A stretch of DNA of 64,000 bases from Solirubrobacter ginsenosidimutans (lineage in GTDB: Bacteria; Actinomycetota; Thermoleophilia; Solirubrobacterales; Solirubrobacteraceae). The position numbers and the translations under genes were made by a program. Each line of letters opens with the position of its first letter. Position 1 is the stretch's first letter. Below, one piece after another: positions 49,651 to 58,678 of this stretch. Under the pieces are notes generated by a model. That model was not told the origin of the DNA, made no database searches, and worked only from the letters and a program-made list of their open reading frames with translations. The stretch covers positions 89,691 to 153,690 of the forward strand of contig NZ_JAPDOD010000023.1 of the NCBI RefSeq assembly GCF_027587205.1. The letters are read 5' to 3'.

Positions 49651-50364
49651 ATGACGACGAGCCCCGACGTTGCACGCTGCTTCAGCGCGGACATGCTCGC
49701 CGGTCTCGACGAGCCCGTCCGCCGGTACTTCACGCATGCCATCCGGGAGGGCGCGCCCCTGAGCAACGGCGTCAGCATGACGATGCGTGGTCGCATCAAG
49801 GTCGGCGTGTGGCTGCCGTTCACCGCCGAGCAGACGGTCGACGGTCGATCCTTCACTTGGCGCGCCCGCGTCGGGCGCGGGCGGCTGACGCCGCTGGAGG
49901 TCACCGACCGCTACGCCGACGCGGTCGGTCGCACCGAGGGTCGCTTGCTCGGGCGCGTGACCCTCTTTCGCAGCGCCGACGTCGACACGGCCCGTTCGGC
50001 GGCGACGCGGGCGGCGATCGAGAGCGTCGTCTTCGCGCCGCCCAGCGTGCTGCCGCATCGCGGCGTGGCCTGGAGAGCCGAGACCGAGCACACGCTCGTC
50101 GCGCGCTTCGACCTCGCCCCCGAGCATCCCGAGGTTCGCCTGCGCATCGACGACCACGGCGCGCTGCGGACGGTCAGCGCCCTTCGCTGGGGCAACGCCG
50201 GCGAGAAGACGTTCCAATACCTCCCCTTCGGAGGCGAGGTCGACGCCGAGCGACGGTTCGGCGACCTCGTGCTGCCCAGCCGGGCGAGCGTCGGCTGGTG
50301 GTTCGACACCCCGCGCTACGCGCCGTTCTTCAAAGCGCACATCACTGACGTCGCACCGCTCTGA
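49651..50364 (+). CDS. DUF6544/DUF6920-type protein
   Basis: A 237-residue protein resembling the DUF6544 family: VRRYFTHAIREGAPLSNGVS, MRGRIKVGVWLPFTAEQ, and a C-terminal WWFDTPRYAPFFKAHITD. Beta-rich, cytoplasmic, of unknown function, perhaps lipid or lipoprotein binding as judged from related folds. It closes the 48185-50364 operon. Confidence 0.75.
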   Translation: MTTSPDVARCFSADMLAGLDEPVRRYFTHAIREGAPLSNGVSMTMRGRIKVGVWLPFTAEQTVDGRSFTWRARVGRGRLTPLEVTDRYADAVGRTEGRLLGRVTLFRSADVDTARSAATRAAIESVVFAPPSVLPHRGVAWRAETEHTLVARFDLAPEHPEVRLRIDDHGALRTVSALRWGNAGEKTFQYLPFGGEVDAERRFGDLVLPSRASVGWWFDTPRYAPFFKAHITDVAPL

Positions 50365-50414
50365 CGGGCCGCGTCTCAGCGACGCAGCCGCAGGCGCTTG
50401 GGGGCACGAAGGTC

Positions 50415-50790
50415 GTGGACGCCGCCTTCCGCGCCGGGGCCTCGGCCGGACCTACCGACCGCGCGGCGCTGGTGCGCCTCGACCTCCCGCCGGCGGTCGC
50501 CGGCCCCGCCGGTCCCGCCGGCCCGACCGGTCCCGGCGGCGCGACGGGAGCGACCGGCCCGGCCGGCGACACCACCGTGGTGAGCGCGGCCGGCGCCCCC
50601 GGTCCCGCCGGCCCGGCCGGGCCTGTCGGACCCGCGGGGAAGACCGCGAAGTTCACCGTCTCCTGCAAGCTGACCGGCAGTGGCGTCCCTGCGCCTGCAC
50701 GCCAAGGCCGGTCGCTACACGCTGGTCCTGACGCTGCCCACGGGCTCCGGCACGTACCGCAAGGTCAACCAGACGCTGACGCTGCGGTAG
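50415..50790 (+). pseudogene. Frameshifted remnant of a collagen-like Gly-x-y protein
   Basis: The plus frame encodes Ala/Pro-rich sequence and about 20 Gly-x-y triplets (AGPAGPAGPTGPGGATGATG, then GPAGPAGPVGPAG), then KFTVSCKLTG. Near 50680 the sensible reading moves one frame: the rest reads SLRLHAKAGRYTLVLTLPTG and TYRKVNQTLTLR before TAG at 50788-50790, the usual C-terminal beta domain of such surface proteins. No signal peptide or good start is visible upstream. It is probably a dead 3' fragment of a collagen-like secreted protein. Confidence 0.65.
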
Positions 50791-50819
50791 ACCGAGGGCG
50801 GCCGTTGTATCGTTCGCGC

Positions 50820-50979
50820 CGGAGTCGATCGCACCCGAAGCAACGGGTCAGGGAATCCGGTTCGAAATCCGGAGCTGGCGCGCAGCGGTAGGGACGCGCG
50901 ACACGGCCACTGCCACTGGACCACGGTCTGGGAAGGCGGCCGTCCGATCGCGTCCAAGCCCGAAGACCTGTCGACTCCG
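50820..50979 (+). promoter_or_regulatory. Cobalamin (B12) riboswitch aptamer
   Basis: The outer stem pairs CGGAGTCGA (50820-50828) with TCGACTCCG (50971-50979). Inside are the conserved pieces AGGGAATCCGG, GAAATCCGGAGCTGGCGCGC, GCCACTG, TCTGGGAAGG and AAGCCCGAAGACC, in the order expected for the cobalamin aptamer. GCCCCTCGGGGC (50979-50990) may be part of the expression platform before the metE start. With B12 bound, metE, which makes methionine without B12, should be turned off. Confidence 0.88.
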
Positions 50980-51045
50980 CCCCTCGGGGCACCGAAAACG
51001 CGGCCTCGCGACAGGGCTGCACGGCACAAATGGAGTCGTACATCG

Positions 51046-53250
51046 ATGGCACGTACCGCCGTCCTGGGCCTTCCCCGCGTGGGCCCGAATCGCGAACTGA
51101 AATTCGCTCTGGAGTCCTTCTGGGCAGGTCGGACCGGGGCGCAGGAGCTCCAGGAGACCGGGCGCGGACTTCGCCGCGCGGGCTGGGAGCGCGCCCGCGC
51201 GGCCGGGATCGACGTGATCCCGGCCGGGGACTTCAGCCTCTATGACCACGTGCTGGATACGGCGTGCGCGCTTGGCGTCCTGGACCCCGGCGACTACTTC
51301 GCACACGCCCGCGGGACCGCGACGCGGCGGCCGTTGGAGATGACGAAGTGGTTCGACACGAACTACCACTACCTCGTTCCCGAGCTCGTCGGCGATCAGC
51401 GCTTCGCGCTCGACGCGTCGCACTGGACGGAGCCGCTGCGTGAGGCCGCGGCGCTCGGCATCCGCACGCGCCCGGTGGTGCTCGGGCCGCTAACGTTCCT
51501 CGCGCTCGCGAAGGGCGACAAGCCGCCGCTGGAATCGCTCGTGCCGGTCTACGTGCAGCTGCTCGGCGAGTTGGCGGCCGCGGGAGCGCGCGAGGTGCAG
51601 CTCGACGAGCCGTGCCTCGCTCTGGATCGCTCGCCGGTGGAGCTCGACGCGTACGCCGAGGTGTTCGCGGCGCTCGTCCAGGCCCCGGTCGAGCTCTGCC
51701 TGGCGACGTACTTCGCGCCCGCCGATCCGCGCGTCTTCGCCCTGCCCGCCGCAGAGCTGCACCTCGACCTCGTGCGGGCGCCGCAGCAGCTCGCCGCCGC
51801 CCTCGACCAGGTTCCCGGGCGGCTCTCGCTCGGGGTGGTCGACGGGCGCAACGTCTGGACGACCGACCTCGACCATGCGCTGGACCCGATCGACACGGCG
51901 GTCGCGAAGCTCGGCAGCGACCGGGTGACGATCGCGCCGTCGTGCTCGCTGCTGCACGTGCCCTACGACGCCGCGCGCGAGACCGCGATCGACGCCGAGA
52001 TCCGCCCGTGGCTGGCGTTCTGCGGCGAGAAGCTCGACGAGCTGCGCATTCTCGGCGAAGCGGTCGACGGCGACCGCGACGCGCTGCTCGCCGACAACCG
52101 CGCCGTGACGAGCGCGCGGCGCACCTCGCCGCTGACCAACGACCCGTCGGTGCGGACCCGCGCGGGTGCGCTGTCGGCGGGCGACTACGACCGCGTCGCG
52201 CCGTACCCCTCGCGCCGCGAGGCGCAGCGCGACCGCGTGTCGCTGCCGGAGCTCCCCACGACGACGATCGGCTCGTTCCCGCAGACGGCGGAGATCCGGG
52301 CAGCGCGCCGGGACTTGAAGGCCGGGCAGCTCGGCGCGCCCGAGTACGACCGCTTCATGCAGGCGCGGATCGCCGAGGTCGTCGCCCATCAGGAGCAGCT
52401 CGGGATCGACGTGCTCGTCCACGGCGAGCCCGAGCGCAACGACATGGTCGAGTACTTCGGCGAGCAGCTGCACGGGTTCGCGTTCTCGCAGTTCGGCTGG
52501 GTGCAGTCCTACGGCAGCCGGTGCGTGAAGCCGCCGATCCTCTACGGCGACGTGTCGCGCCCGGAGCCGATGACCGTGCGCTGGTGGCAGTACGCCCAGT
52601 CACTGACGAGCCGGCCGATGAAGGGCATGCTCACCGGGCCGGTGACGATCCTGCAGTGGTCGTTCGTGCGCGACGACCAGCCGCGGCGCGAGACCTGCAC
52701 CCAGATCGCGTTGGCGATCGCCGACGAGGTCACCGACCTCGAGGCCGCGGGCTGCTTCGCGATCCAGGTCGACGAGGCCGCCTTGCGCGAGGGGCTGCCG
52801 CTGCGCCGCGGCGAGCAGGACGACTACGTGCGCTGGGCGGTCGACTGCTTCCGCCTGACGGTCGCGCCGGCGCGAGCCAACACCCAGATCCACACCCACA
52901 TGTGTTACTCCGAGTTCAACGAGATGATGGAGCACATCGTTCGCTTGGACGCCGACGTGATCTCGATCGAGGCCTCGCGTTCGGGCATGGAGGTGCTCGA
53001 CGCGTTCACCGGCTCGCTCGAGTACCCGAACGAGATCGGTCCGGGCGTCTACGACATCCACTCGCCGCGCGTGCCATCGGTCGAGGAGCTGGAGCGGCTG
53101 CTCGAGCTGGCCGAGGCACGGGTCGGGCGCGACCGGCTCTGGGTCAACCCCGACTGCGGGCTCAAGACGCGCGGGTGGAACGAGGTGCGGCAGGCGCTGA
53201 CGAACATGGTCGCGGCCGCCCACCGTCGCCGCGCGGCCGTGCGGGCATGA
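51046..53250 (+). CDS. metE: Cobalamin-independent methionine synthase (5-methyltetrahydropteroyltriglutamate-homocysteine methyltransferase)
   Basis: A 734-residue two-barrel enzyme that methylates homocysteine using methyl-tetrahydrofolate. The N-terminal barrel starts LGLPRVGPNRELKFALESFW; the catalytic C-terminal barrel has TTIGSFPQT, zinc ligands in IHTHMCYSEF (His, Cys), IEASRSGME (Glu) and WVNPDCGLKTRGW (Cys). Length is close to the E. coli enzyme (753). The cobalamin riboswitch immediately upstream regulates it. It overlaps a second MetE-like gene (ATGA). Confidence 0.95.
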   Translation: MARTAVLGLPRVGPNRELKFALESFWAGRTGAQELQETGRGLRRAGWERARAAGIDVIPAGDFSLYDHVLDTACALGVLDPGDYFAHARGTATRRPLEMTKWFDTNYHYLVPELVGDQRFALDASHWTEPLREAAALGIRTRPVVLGPLTFLALAKGDKPPLESLVPVYVQLLGELAAAGAREVQLDEPCLALDRSPVELDAYAEVFAALVQAPVELCLATYFAPADPRVFALPAAELHLDLVRAPQQLAAALDQVPGRLSLGVVDGRNVWTTDLDHALDPIDTAVAKLGSDRVTIAPSCSLLHVPYDAARETAIDAEIRPWLAFCGEKLDELRILGEAVDGDRDALLADNRAVTSARRTSPLTNDPSVRTRAGALSAGDYDRVAPYPSRREAQRDRVSLPELPTTTIGSFPQTAEIRAARRDLKAGQLGAPEYDRFMQARIAEVVAHQEQLGIDVLVHGEPERNDMVEYFGEQLHGFAFSQFGWVQSYGSRCVKPPILYGDVSRPEPMTVRWWQYAQSLTSRPMKGMLTGPVTILQWSFVRDDQPRRETCTQIALAIADEVTDLEAAGCFAIQVDEAALREGLPLRRGEQDDYVRWAVDCFRLTVAPARANTQIHTHMCYSEFNEMMEHIVRLDADVISIEASRSGMEVLDAFTGSLEYPNEIGPGVYDIHSPRVPSVEELERLLELAEARVGRDRLWVNPDCGLKTRGWNEVRQALTNMVAAAHRRRAAVRA

Positions 53251-54146
53251 ACGCGCTCGACCGGCTTCCGGCCTGGGCGACCACGGGGGTCGGGAGCCTC
53301 CCGTTCAACGCCGTCGACCACGCCGTCGCCCACGTGGCGACGGCGTACGACGTGCCGTTCTGCCCGCAGCTCCCACGGCTCGACGGCGACATGATCAGCG
53401 AGTGGCTCGGGGGTGACCCGGGCCGCTGCGGCTGGTCGCCGGCGCGCGATCGCGAACGGCCGCGAGCCTGGGACGCGTTCCTGTGCGAGCTCGACCGTTC
53501 CCCGCCCGCGCATCGTGTGGTCAAGCTCCAGGTCACCGGTCCCGCGACGCTCGCGTGCGCGCTCGCGCGCGCGAGCGGGACACCGTCGCGGCGCGAGGCG
53601 CTCGCGCTGGCACACGAGCTCGCCGTCTGGCTCGCGGCCAACGTCTCCGCGCAGATCCGGACGCTGCGCGATCGCGGCCTCGACACGCTGCTCGTCGTCG
53701 ACGAGCCGGCGCTGCACGTGTTCGGCACCGAAGACATCGAGCGCGTGTGGGATCCGCTGCGCGCCGTCGCGCCGCACTGGGGCCTCCATCTCTGCGGCCC
53801 GGTTCCGTGGGAGACGGTCACCCGGGCCGAGCCGGACGTGCTCTCCTTCGACCTCGCGCTCTCGCCACTGGACCGCAGCGCCGCGAGCGCGCTGCGCGGA
53901 TTGCTCGCGCGCGGCGGCCGCGTGGCGTGGGGGGTCGTCCAGCCGCACCGACCAGAGCACGGCTTGCACGCGGTCAAACGGTTGCGAGAGGCCCTGGCCG
54001 TCGTCGAGGCCGGCGGCGAGCAGTCGCTCCTGACCGCTTCCTGCGGGAGCGGGCGCATGTCACCCGCGCGCGAGGCGGAGATCACCACAGCGCTGTGGGA
54101 CACGGCCCGCGCCGTTCGAGAACCGGCTGCACGCTGGTTGGGTTGA
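53247..54146 (+). CDS. MetE-like single-barrel methyltransferase (UROD/MetE fold)
   Basis: A 299-residue protein with one barrel only, like core-MetE and archaeal MetE. Start motif TTGVGSLPFNAVDHAV, then VKLQVTGPATLACAL, DTLLVVDEPALHVF, LHLCGPVPWETV (His and Cys), and LLTASCGSGRMSP (Cys), so most zinc ligands can be placed. It overlaps metE and should share its riboswitch. It may use another methyl donor, such as a methylated corrinoid or a sulfonium compound, or salvage methionine (inference). Confidence 0.82.
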   Translation: MNALDRLPAWATTGVGSLPFNAVDHAVAHVATAYDVPFCPQLPRLDGDMISEWLGGDPGRCGWSPARDRERPRAWDAFLCELDRSPPAHRVVKLQVTGPATLACALARASGTPSRREALALAHELAVWLAANVSAQIRTLRDRGLDTLLVVDEPALHVFGTEDIERVWDPLRAVAPHWGLHLCGPVPWETVTRAEPDVLSFDLALSPLDRSAASALRGLLARGGRVAWGVVQPHRPEHGLHAVKRLREALAVVEAGGEQSLLTASCGSGRMSPAREAEITTALWDTARAVREPAARWLG

Positions 54147-54166
54147 CCGAGCGTGTGCACGTCGCG

Positions 54167-55327
54167 TCATTGATCCGCGGTACTCATCGCTCGATCGCCT
54201 GACGCACCGCGCCCGCCAACGTCATTGAGCACGCCGTGCGCGCGTTGGTCGATGAGCCCGGTGACGAGTTGCTGCGCAGCCCCGAAGACAATCGCCCAGG
54301 CGATGATCTGCGCAGAGCTGTCGAGCGCGCTGAGTCCCGGCACGAACCCGCCGCGCATCAGCAGCAGCCCGACGACCGCCGTGATCGCGCCCGCTGGAAG
54401 CTTCAGCAGCAGTAGGGCGATCGGGACCCTGTATGGCGTCGACGACCCTCGCATCCCGCGCAGGGCGGCGATGCCGACGACAGCCGCCGCCATCAATCCG
54501 GCGAACTCCACGAGCACGTAGTCGGCCCGGCTGACCGTCGCGTCGAATCCGTCGTCGAGATCTCCGCCGGCGGTATTCACCGGAGCCCCGTTGACCTGCG
54601 CCCGTGACTGCTCCGTTGGACAGGCGACGAGACTCTTCTCCTGGGGAAAGAAGCACAGCGGAAGCGCCTTCGGCCAGATACCGCCGGCGAGTCCGATCAC
54701 GGCCGCGAGCACCGCGACACACAGCGTGGCGCGGACGAGCACCACGAAGAATGCCCCGAGTCTCACGACTTCGCGTAGCCGCTGAGACCCGGCGGCGTGA
54801 AAGGCGAGCACGAGCGCTTCCTTCTCGTCTTCCTGCAGCGGCCGCCCTTTCACGTCGTGCACGATCTCGTCGACCCGCATCCGTCGCGGGTCGGACTTCG
54901 GCAGGTACCGGAACACCTGGGCCTGGATCGACGGCAGCTGTCTGTGGAGCGTCTCGACCGCGGTCATGCGCATCGTCGACGCTTCTGCTGCGTCCACATG
55001 GCCGAGCGCGGACTCGATGCAGGCGTTCTCCGCCCACGTCAGACTTCTGCGCCACATCGAGATGGCCGGGTAGTCCGCCACGCGTGTGGCAGCCGCGAGG
55101 TGCTCCCTGATCGCCGTCTCCAGGCCGCTAGCTCGTTCGGCGACCTGCTTGCTCGCCGAGAGCCACGTGACGAAATCGCCGATCTCAGCCGCCTTACGGC
55201 GTGTCTCCTCACGCCAACCGCTCGTGGGCCGCTTGCCAGTCGGTGATTCGCCGATCGGCTCGGTCGTATCCCCGAGCGATTCCGCGGCCGACCCGTCGCC
55301 CATCGCAATGGAGTCGTGAAGTGCCAT
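54167..55327 (-). CDS. Hypothetical membrane protein
   Basis: A 386-residue protein. The N-terminal 185 residues are soluble and helical (GDFVTWLSASKQVAERASGL, SLTWAENACIESALGHVDAA, LHRQLPSIQAQVFRYLPKSD). Then follow about five membrane segments (VVLVRATLCVAVLAAVIGLA, LVEFAGLMAAAVVGIAALRG, LLLLKLPAGAITAVVGLLLM, IIAWAIVFGAAQQLVTGLI). An extracytoplasmic loop with two cysteines lies between (CFFPQEKSLVACPTEQ). No family recognised. Base composition is slightly lower in GC than its neighbours, and it stands alone between convergent units, so acquisition by transfer is possible. Bases 55328-55554 on its upstream side hold no gene. Confidence 0.7.
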   Translation of the reverse strand: MALHDSIAMGDGSAAESLGDTTEPIGESPTGKRPTSGWREETRRKAAEIGDFVTWLSASKQVAERASGLETAIREHLAAATRVADYPAISMWRRSLTWAENACIESALGHVDAAEASTMRMTAVETLHRQLPSIQAQVFRYLPKSDPRRMRVDEIVHDVKGRPLQEDEKEALVLAFHAAGSQRLREVVRLGAFFVVLVRATLCVAVLAAVIGLAGGIWPKALPLCFFPQEKSLVACPTEQSRAQVNGAPVNTAGGDLDDGFDATVSRADYVLVEFAGLMAAAVVGIAALRGMRGSSTPYRVPIALLLLKLPAGAITAVVGLLLMRGGFVPGLSALDSSAQIIAWAIVFGAAQQLVTGLIDQRAHGVLNDVGGRGASGDRAMSTADQ

Positions 55328-55554
55328 GACCGCTCTCCTTGCGTCGTGTGCCGAGGCGGTTCCCTCTGAACCTCCCAGGAGCCCGGCCGAGCGTCAAGCG
55401 TGGGGAGCGCCATTGCACGCCGTTTCCCGCGTCTGAAGGCGGCGAGCGCTCAAGGATGTCTGATGGCGCAGGGAACTAAATGTCCGAACGAAAACAGTTG
55501 TAGATTTCAGTAGATCGAGCGGAGCGCGACGCAAGCGGGGCTCCGTCTGAGCCA

Positions 55555-56106
55555 CTAGGTCCCGTCAGGCGTGGCGCTCTCCGCGGGGGTCGCGGTGGGC
55601 GTGGGAATCGCCGCGGACGCCGTCGGCGTCGCTGAGGCCGCGGGCGATTGAGACCCTTCGGCGGGCGGCTCGGCGTCGCCCTTCAGCGCGTTCAACCGGT
55701 CCTTGAGATCCGCGAACGCGCCTTGGAGTTGCTCCTTGAGGGCGGCGCCCGCCGCGCCGGCCTGGTCGAGCGCGTCGTTGACGTCCTGGGTGAGCTGGTC
55801 GACTTCGGACGAAGCCTGGTCGGCCTGCTGCTGCGCCGCTGCGGTCTGGTCGCGCTGGCTGTCGAGATCGGACTGCAGGCTGAACGCCCAGATGGTCACG
55901 CCCAGCACCGCGATCGCCAGCACGGCGCAGACCGCGATCCAGGCCCACGGCCGGTGCCGCGGTTCGGGCGGCTGATCCGGTGCCGCGAGCGGGTCGGGTG
56001 GTACGGACGCCCCGCCGCGGAACGTCTCCCTCCCCGTCGGCTGGGCGGGCGTGGTGGGAGCCCCGTTGGTGGACGGACCGGGCGTGGGGTCTGTCGGCGC
56101 GGACAT
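55555..56106 (-). CDS. Membrane-anchored coiled-coil protein with low-complexity ends
   Basis: A 183-residue protein: Pro/Thr-rich cytoplasmic start (DPTPGPSTNGAPTTPAQPTG), one membrane helix (WAWIAVCAVLAIAVLGVTIW, near 68-88), a Gln/Asp-rich coiled coil (LQSDLDSQRDQTAAAQQQAD, then DQAGAAGAALKEQLQGAFAD) and an Ala/Thr/Pro tail. No enzyme motif. ATG at 56104-56106 is chosen. It may be a wall-associated structural protein. Confidence 0.65.
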   Translation of the reverse strand: MSAPTDPTPGPSTNGAPTTPAQPTGRETFRGGASVPPDPLAAPDQPPEPRHRPWAWIAVCAVLAIAVLGVTIWAFSLQSDLDSQRDQTAAAQQQADQASSEVDQLTQDVNDALDQAGAAGAALKEQLQGAFADLKDRLNALKGDAEPPAEGSQSPAASATPTASAAIPTPTATPAESATPDGT

Positions 56107-56141
56107 GGCGGTGACAATGCGTCCCGGGGCGACCGCGCGCA

Positions 56142-56528
56142 TCATCCGGTCTGGATGAAGCGCTCAACCGCCTCGGCGTCCGCGGCCGGGGCACCGGCCT
56201 CGGCGGGCGTGCCCTTCCAGGTGCGCTCGAGCACGACGGCCAGCACGGTGAGCGCGAGGATCGCGACGAACGTCATCGGATCGTTGCGGAGCGTGTCGAC
56301 CGCGAAGAAGGCCAGCACGACGATGGCGGCGAGCGCGATCACGATGTTCGCCTCGGGATCCGCTCGCGGGCGGTACCCGGCGATGCCGACGAGGCGCCCG
56401 TCGCCGAACCCGGCGACGAGGTATTCGATCAGCCCGCCCGACGACGGGAAGCGCACGTCGAGCACCCCGAAGATCCCGGCTCCGACCATCGACCCGATCC
56501 CGAGGACCGCGGCGCCGCGGACGCTCAT
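56142..56528 (-). pseudogene. Internally deleted amino-acid permease (APC family)
   Basis: The frame reads as pieces of an APC permease joined in line: AAVLGIGSMVGAGIF (helix 1 motif), then RFPSSGGLIEYLVAGFGDGR (helix 3 region), then directly NIVIALAAIVVLAFFAVDTL and VAILALTVLAVVLERTWKG (a C-terminal part). A full protein has over 400 residues; this has 128. Two in-frame deletions can be placed, after GAGIFGVLD and after RLVGIAGY. A small membrane protein may still be made. Confidence 0.7.
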
Positions 56529-56712
56529 CGCGGCGGGAGCGGCAGGCTCGGTAGGCGGTCTCGCCAGGGTTGCGCGCCTGCAAGATCCTCGCGTGCGCAC
56601 ACGACGGCGACCGAGGACCCGTCGCTCCCGATCACCCGCATCGGGTGATGACTCGATAGCGGCGGCGCGCCAACGTGCCGGGTGAGGTTCGAGGCCAGGA
56701 GAGAGGGTCGTC

Positions 56713-58089
56713 GTGCTCAGTCGCAATTCCGTTGCTCGTTCCGCCCCATCTCGCTGGGTGATCGTCCTGCTGACCGCGCTCGTCGGTGTTGCCGGGCCGG
56801 CAACCGGAGTCGCGGTTGCGGATTCGGTCACGACGAACTTCGAGCCCTTCGGCTTCAGTCCTGGCTCCGTCAATGGACAGGATGGCTGGACGAGCGCAAA
56901 GCCGGGGGACATCCCCGCGTTGCCGTTTGGCTATGACCAGGCGGTCGTCGTCAATAGCGGCGCTCCGCCTGCGTTCGGCACCCAATCGCTGCGCCATTCG
57001 AACGCCTACAACGAGCCGACCGGCGAGTTCTTCTACCAGACGTACTCCAAGCGAACTGCCGCGGCGGCCGGCGAGAGCGAGGCCAACACCGAGTACACCG
57101 CCCAGTTCTCGTTCATCTCCAAGACCCCCACAGCCCGCCAGCCTGGGCTCAATATGACCATCAGCCCGGACTCCGGCAGCGGCGGGCGCATGTCCTACGT
57201 CGGTTTGAGAGACACCGCGGACGGCATCCAGGCCACGGTCTACGACACCCCCGAGGAGGATGGCGACTTCGTTGCCTACGGCGCCGGGGTGCTCGACCGC
57301 AGCGTTCCGCACACGATCAAGTTCTGGATCAAGCTCAAGCCCGGCTCGGACAACGACCTCGTGCGGATCTACATCGACGGTCGGGACCTCGGTCAATGCT
57401 TCACGACCTGGGAGAACTTCTATCGCACGGTCCCGGAGCCGGTCCCCGCCATCAACAGCCTGCAGTTCCGCTCCAGCGGCGGCGAGGTCCCAAGCCTTGT
57501 CGGTGGCGGCTACCTCTTCGACAACGTGACGACCACGACCTCCAACGGCGCGGGCCCGCCCGGGTGCGACACCCCGGTCGAGAAGGACGCCGACACGGCG
57601 ACGGCGACGGCCGGCTCCCGCGTGAGTTACAACATCAGCGTCCGCAATCGCGGTCAACTCGCCGCCCGCAACCTCCGCGTGTGCGATCTCGTCCCGCGCC
57701 ACACGACGTTCGCGCACTCCGACCGGACGCTGACTCGCCGCGGACGCGCGCGCTGCCTCTCGATCGCGCGCCTCGCCCCGAGCAAGAGCACGAGCTTTAA
57801 CGTTGTGCTGACCGTCAACGCTGACGCCGATCCGGGCAGACTGACGAACATCGTCGACATCATCACGCCCGGCGTCGAAGCGCCGGGCGAGCCGGCAACG
57901 CCGGCGACGGACCTGATCGACTTGCCCGCTGCGCCCGGCGCCCCACCCGCGGAGCGGGGCGCCATCCTGCCGGTGGTCGCCCGAGCGAAAGCCGTGGTGC
58001 GGATTCTGCGGAGGCAGGCCGTTCCGCGGCGCGCTGAGCCGTGCAGGGCCGCGAGGACGAGCCGGTCGCGCGAGACGCGGCGATGCTGA
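56713..58089 (+). CDS. Secreted protein with DUF11-like repeat; C-terminus probably altered
   Basis: A 458-residue exported protein. Signal peptide to about residue 36 (WVIVLLTALVGVAGPATGVA). Residues about 40-280 look like a jelly-roll/LamG-type domain (FEPFGFSPGSVNGQDGW, PHTIKFWIKLKPGSDNDLVR, FDNVTTTTSNGA). Residues about 290-400 match the DUF11 surface repeat (VEKDADTATATAGSRVSYNI, VCDLVPRHTTFAHS, LTVNADADPGRLTNIVDI). The last 60 residues turn Arg/Ala-rich (RRQAVPRRAEPCRAARTSRS), unlike a DUF11 end, which suggests a frameshift near 57960. GTG start follows GGAGAGAGGG. Confidence 0.7.
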   Translation: MLSRNSVARSAPSRWVIVLLTALVGVAGPATGVAVADSVTTNFEPFGFSPGSVNGQDGWTSAKPGDIPALPFGYDQAVVVNSGAPPAFGTQSLRHSNAYNEPTGEFFYQTYSKRTAAAAGESEANTEYTAQFSFISKTPTARQPGLNMTISPDSGSGGRMSYVGLRDTADGIQATVYDTPEEDGDFVAYGAGVLDRSVPHTIKFWIKLKPGSDNDLVRIYIDGRDLGQCFTTWENFYRTVPEPVPAINSLQFRSSGGEVPSLVGGGYLFDNVTTTTSNGAGPPGCDTPVEKDADTATATAGSRVSYNISVRNRGQLAARNLRVCDLVPRHTTFAHSDRTLTRRGRARCLSIARLAPSKSTSFNVVLTVNADADPGRLTNIVDIITPGVEAPGEPATPATDLIDLPAAPGAPPAERGAILPVVARAKAVVRILRRQAVPRRAEPCRAARTSRSRETRRC

Positions 58090-58175
58090 CGCTCACGGCC
58101 ACGTTGGCTGCCTGACGGGCGCCTCGCTCGCCGCCTTGGCCGCGGCGTGTCATCTGGATTGCGATCTTCGCGCGC

Positions 58176-58559
58176 ATGAGGGGGGTCAACCTGAACGCAG
58201 CGGAGGCCCCGGCGACGTCGCCCGGGCTCGTTCTCGTCGCCACCAACGTCCACGTTCCCGACGTGCGGCCGGGGTTCGTCGCGCGCGATGCGCTCGTCGC
58301 GCGGCTCGCCCGCATCGAGCGCTCGCTCGGCGCCCAAGGCGAGACGCCGCAAGCCGCCGATGGCGACGGCGAGCTGAGCGACCGGGAGATCGCCGTGCTG
58401 CGGCTGCTGGCCACCGACCTCTCGCAGCACGAGATCGGCGCCGAGCTCTACGTCTCCTTCAACACCGTCAAGAGCCACACGCGCATGGTGTTCCGCAAGC
58501 TCGGCGTCAAGAGCCGCGAGGACGCGGTCGCGCGCGGGCGCGAGCTCGGCCTGCTGTAG
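58176..58559 (+). CDS. Short LuxR-type DNA-binding protein (deleted MalT-like regulator)
   Basis: A 127-residue protein. Residues 22-46 (ATNVHVPDVRPGFVARDALV) match the very start of MalT-like LuxR ATPases, which normally continue into a P-loop domain of several hundred residues. Here it passes directly, via SLGAQGETPQAADGDG, into a complete LuxR helix-turn-helix (LSDREIAVLRLLATDLSQHE, FNTVKSHTRMVFRKLGVKS). An internal deletion of the ATPase and helical repeats is the simplest account. The DNA-binding domain looks intact, so it may still act. Confidence 0.75.
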   Translation: MRGVNLNAAEAPATSPGLVLVATNVHVPDVRPGFVARDALVARLARIERSLGAQGETPQAADGDGELSDREIAVLRLLATDLSQHEIGAELYVSFNTVKSHTRMVFRKLGVKSREDAVARGRELGLL

Positions 58560-58637
58560 AGAACCACCCTGCTGAAGGTGACCGGCAGCTCCGGCCTGTC
58601 GACTTCCCGCGACTTCAGCGTGATCGTCTCCGCGTAG
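58560..58637 (+). pseudogene. C-terminal scrap of a secreted protein
   Basis: Directly after the LuxR stop, one frame reads RTTLLKVTGSSGLSTSRDFS and VIVSA before TAG at 58635-58637. This is the typical closing strand of Ig-like repeats in surface proteins of this kind. There is no start or upstream domain, so it looks like a gene remnant. It is too short to assign with certainty. Confidence 0.35.
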
Positions 58638-58678
58638 TCGAAATCGGGCGATTGATCCCGTACCAGCAGATGTCGAAG

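Noticed and set aside
50855..50880. tRNA-like GGTTCGAAATCC sequence
   Set aside because: It lacks acceptor and anticodon stems; the surrounding pieces form a cobalamin riboswitch aptamer instead.
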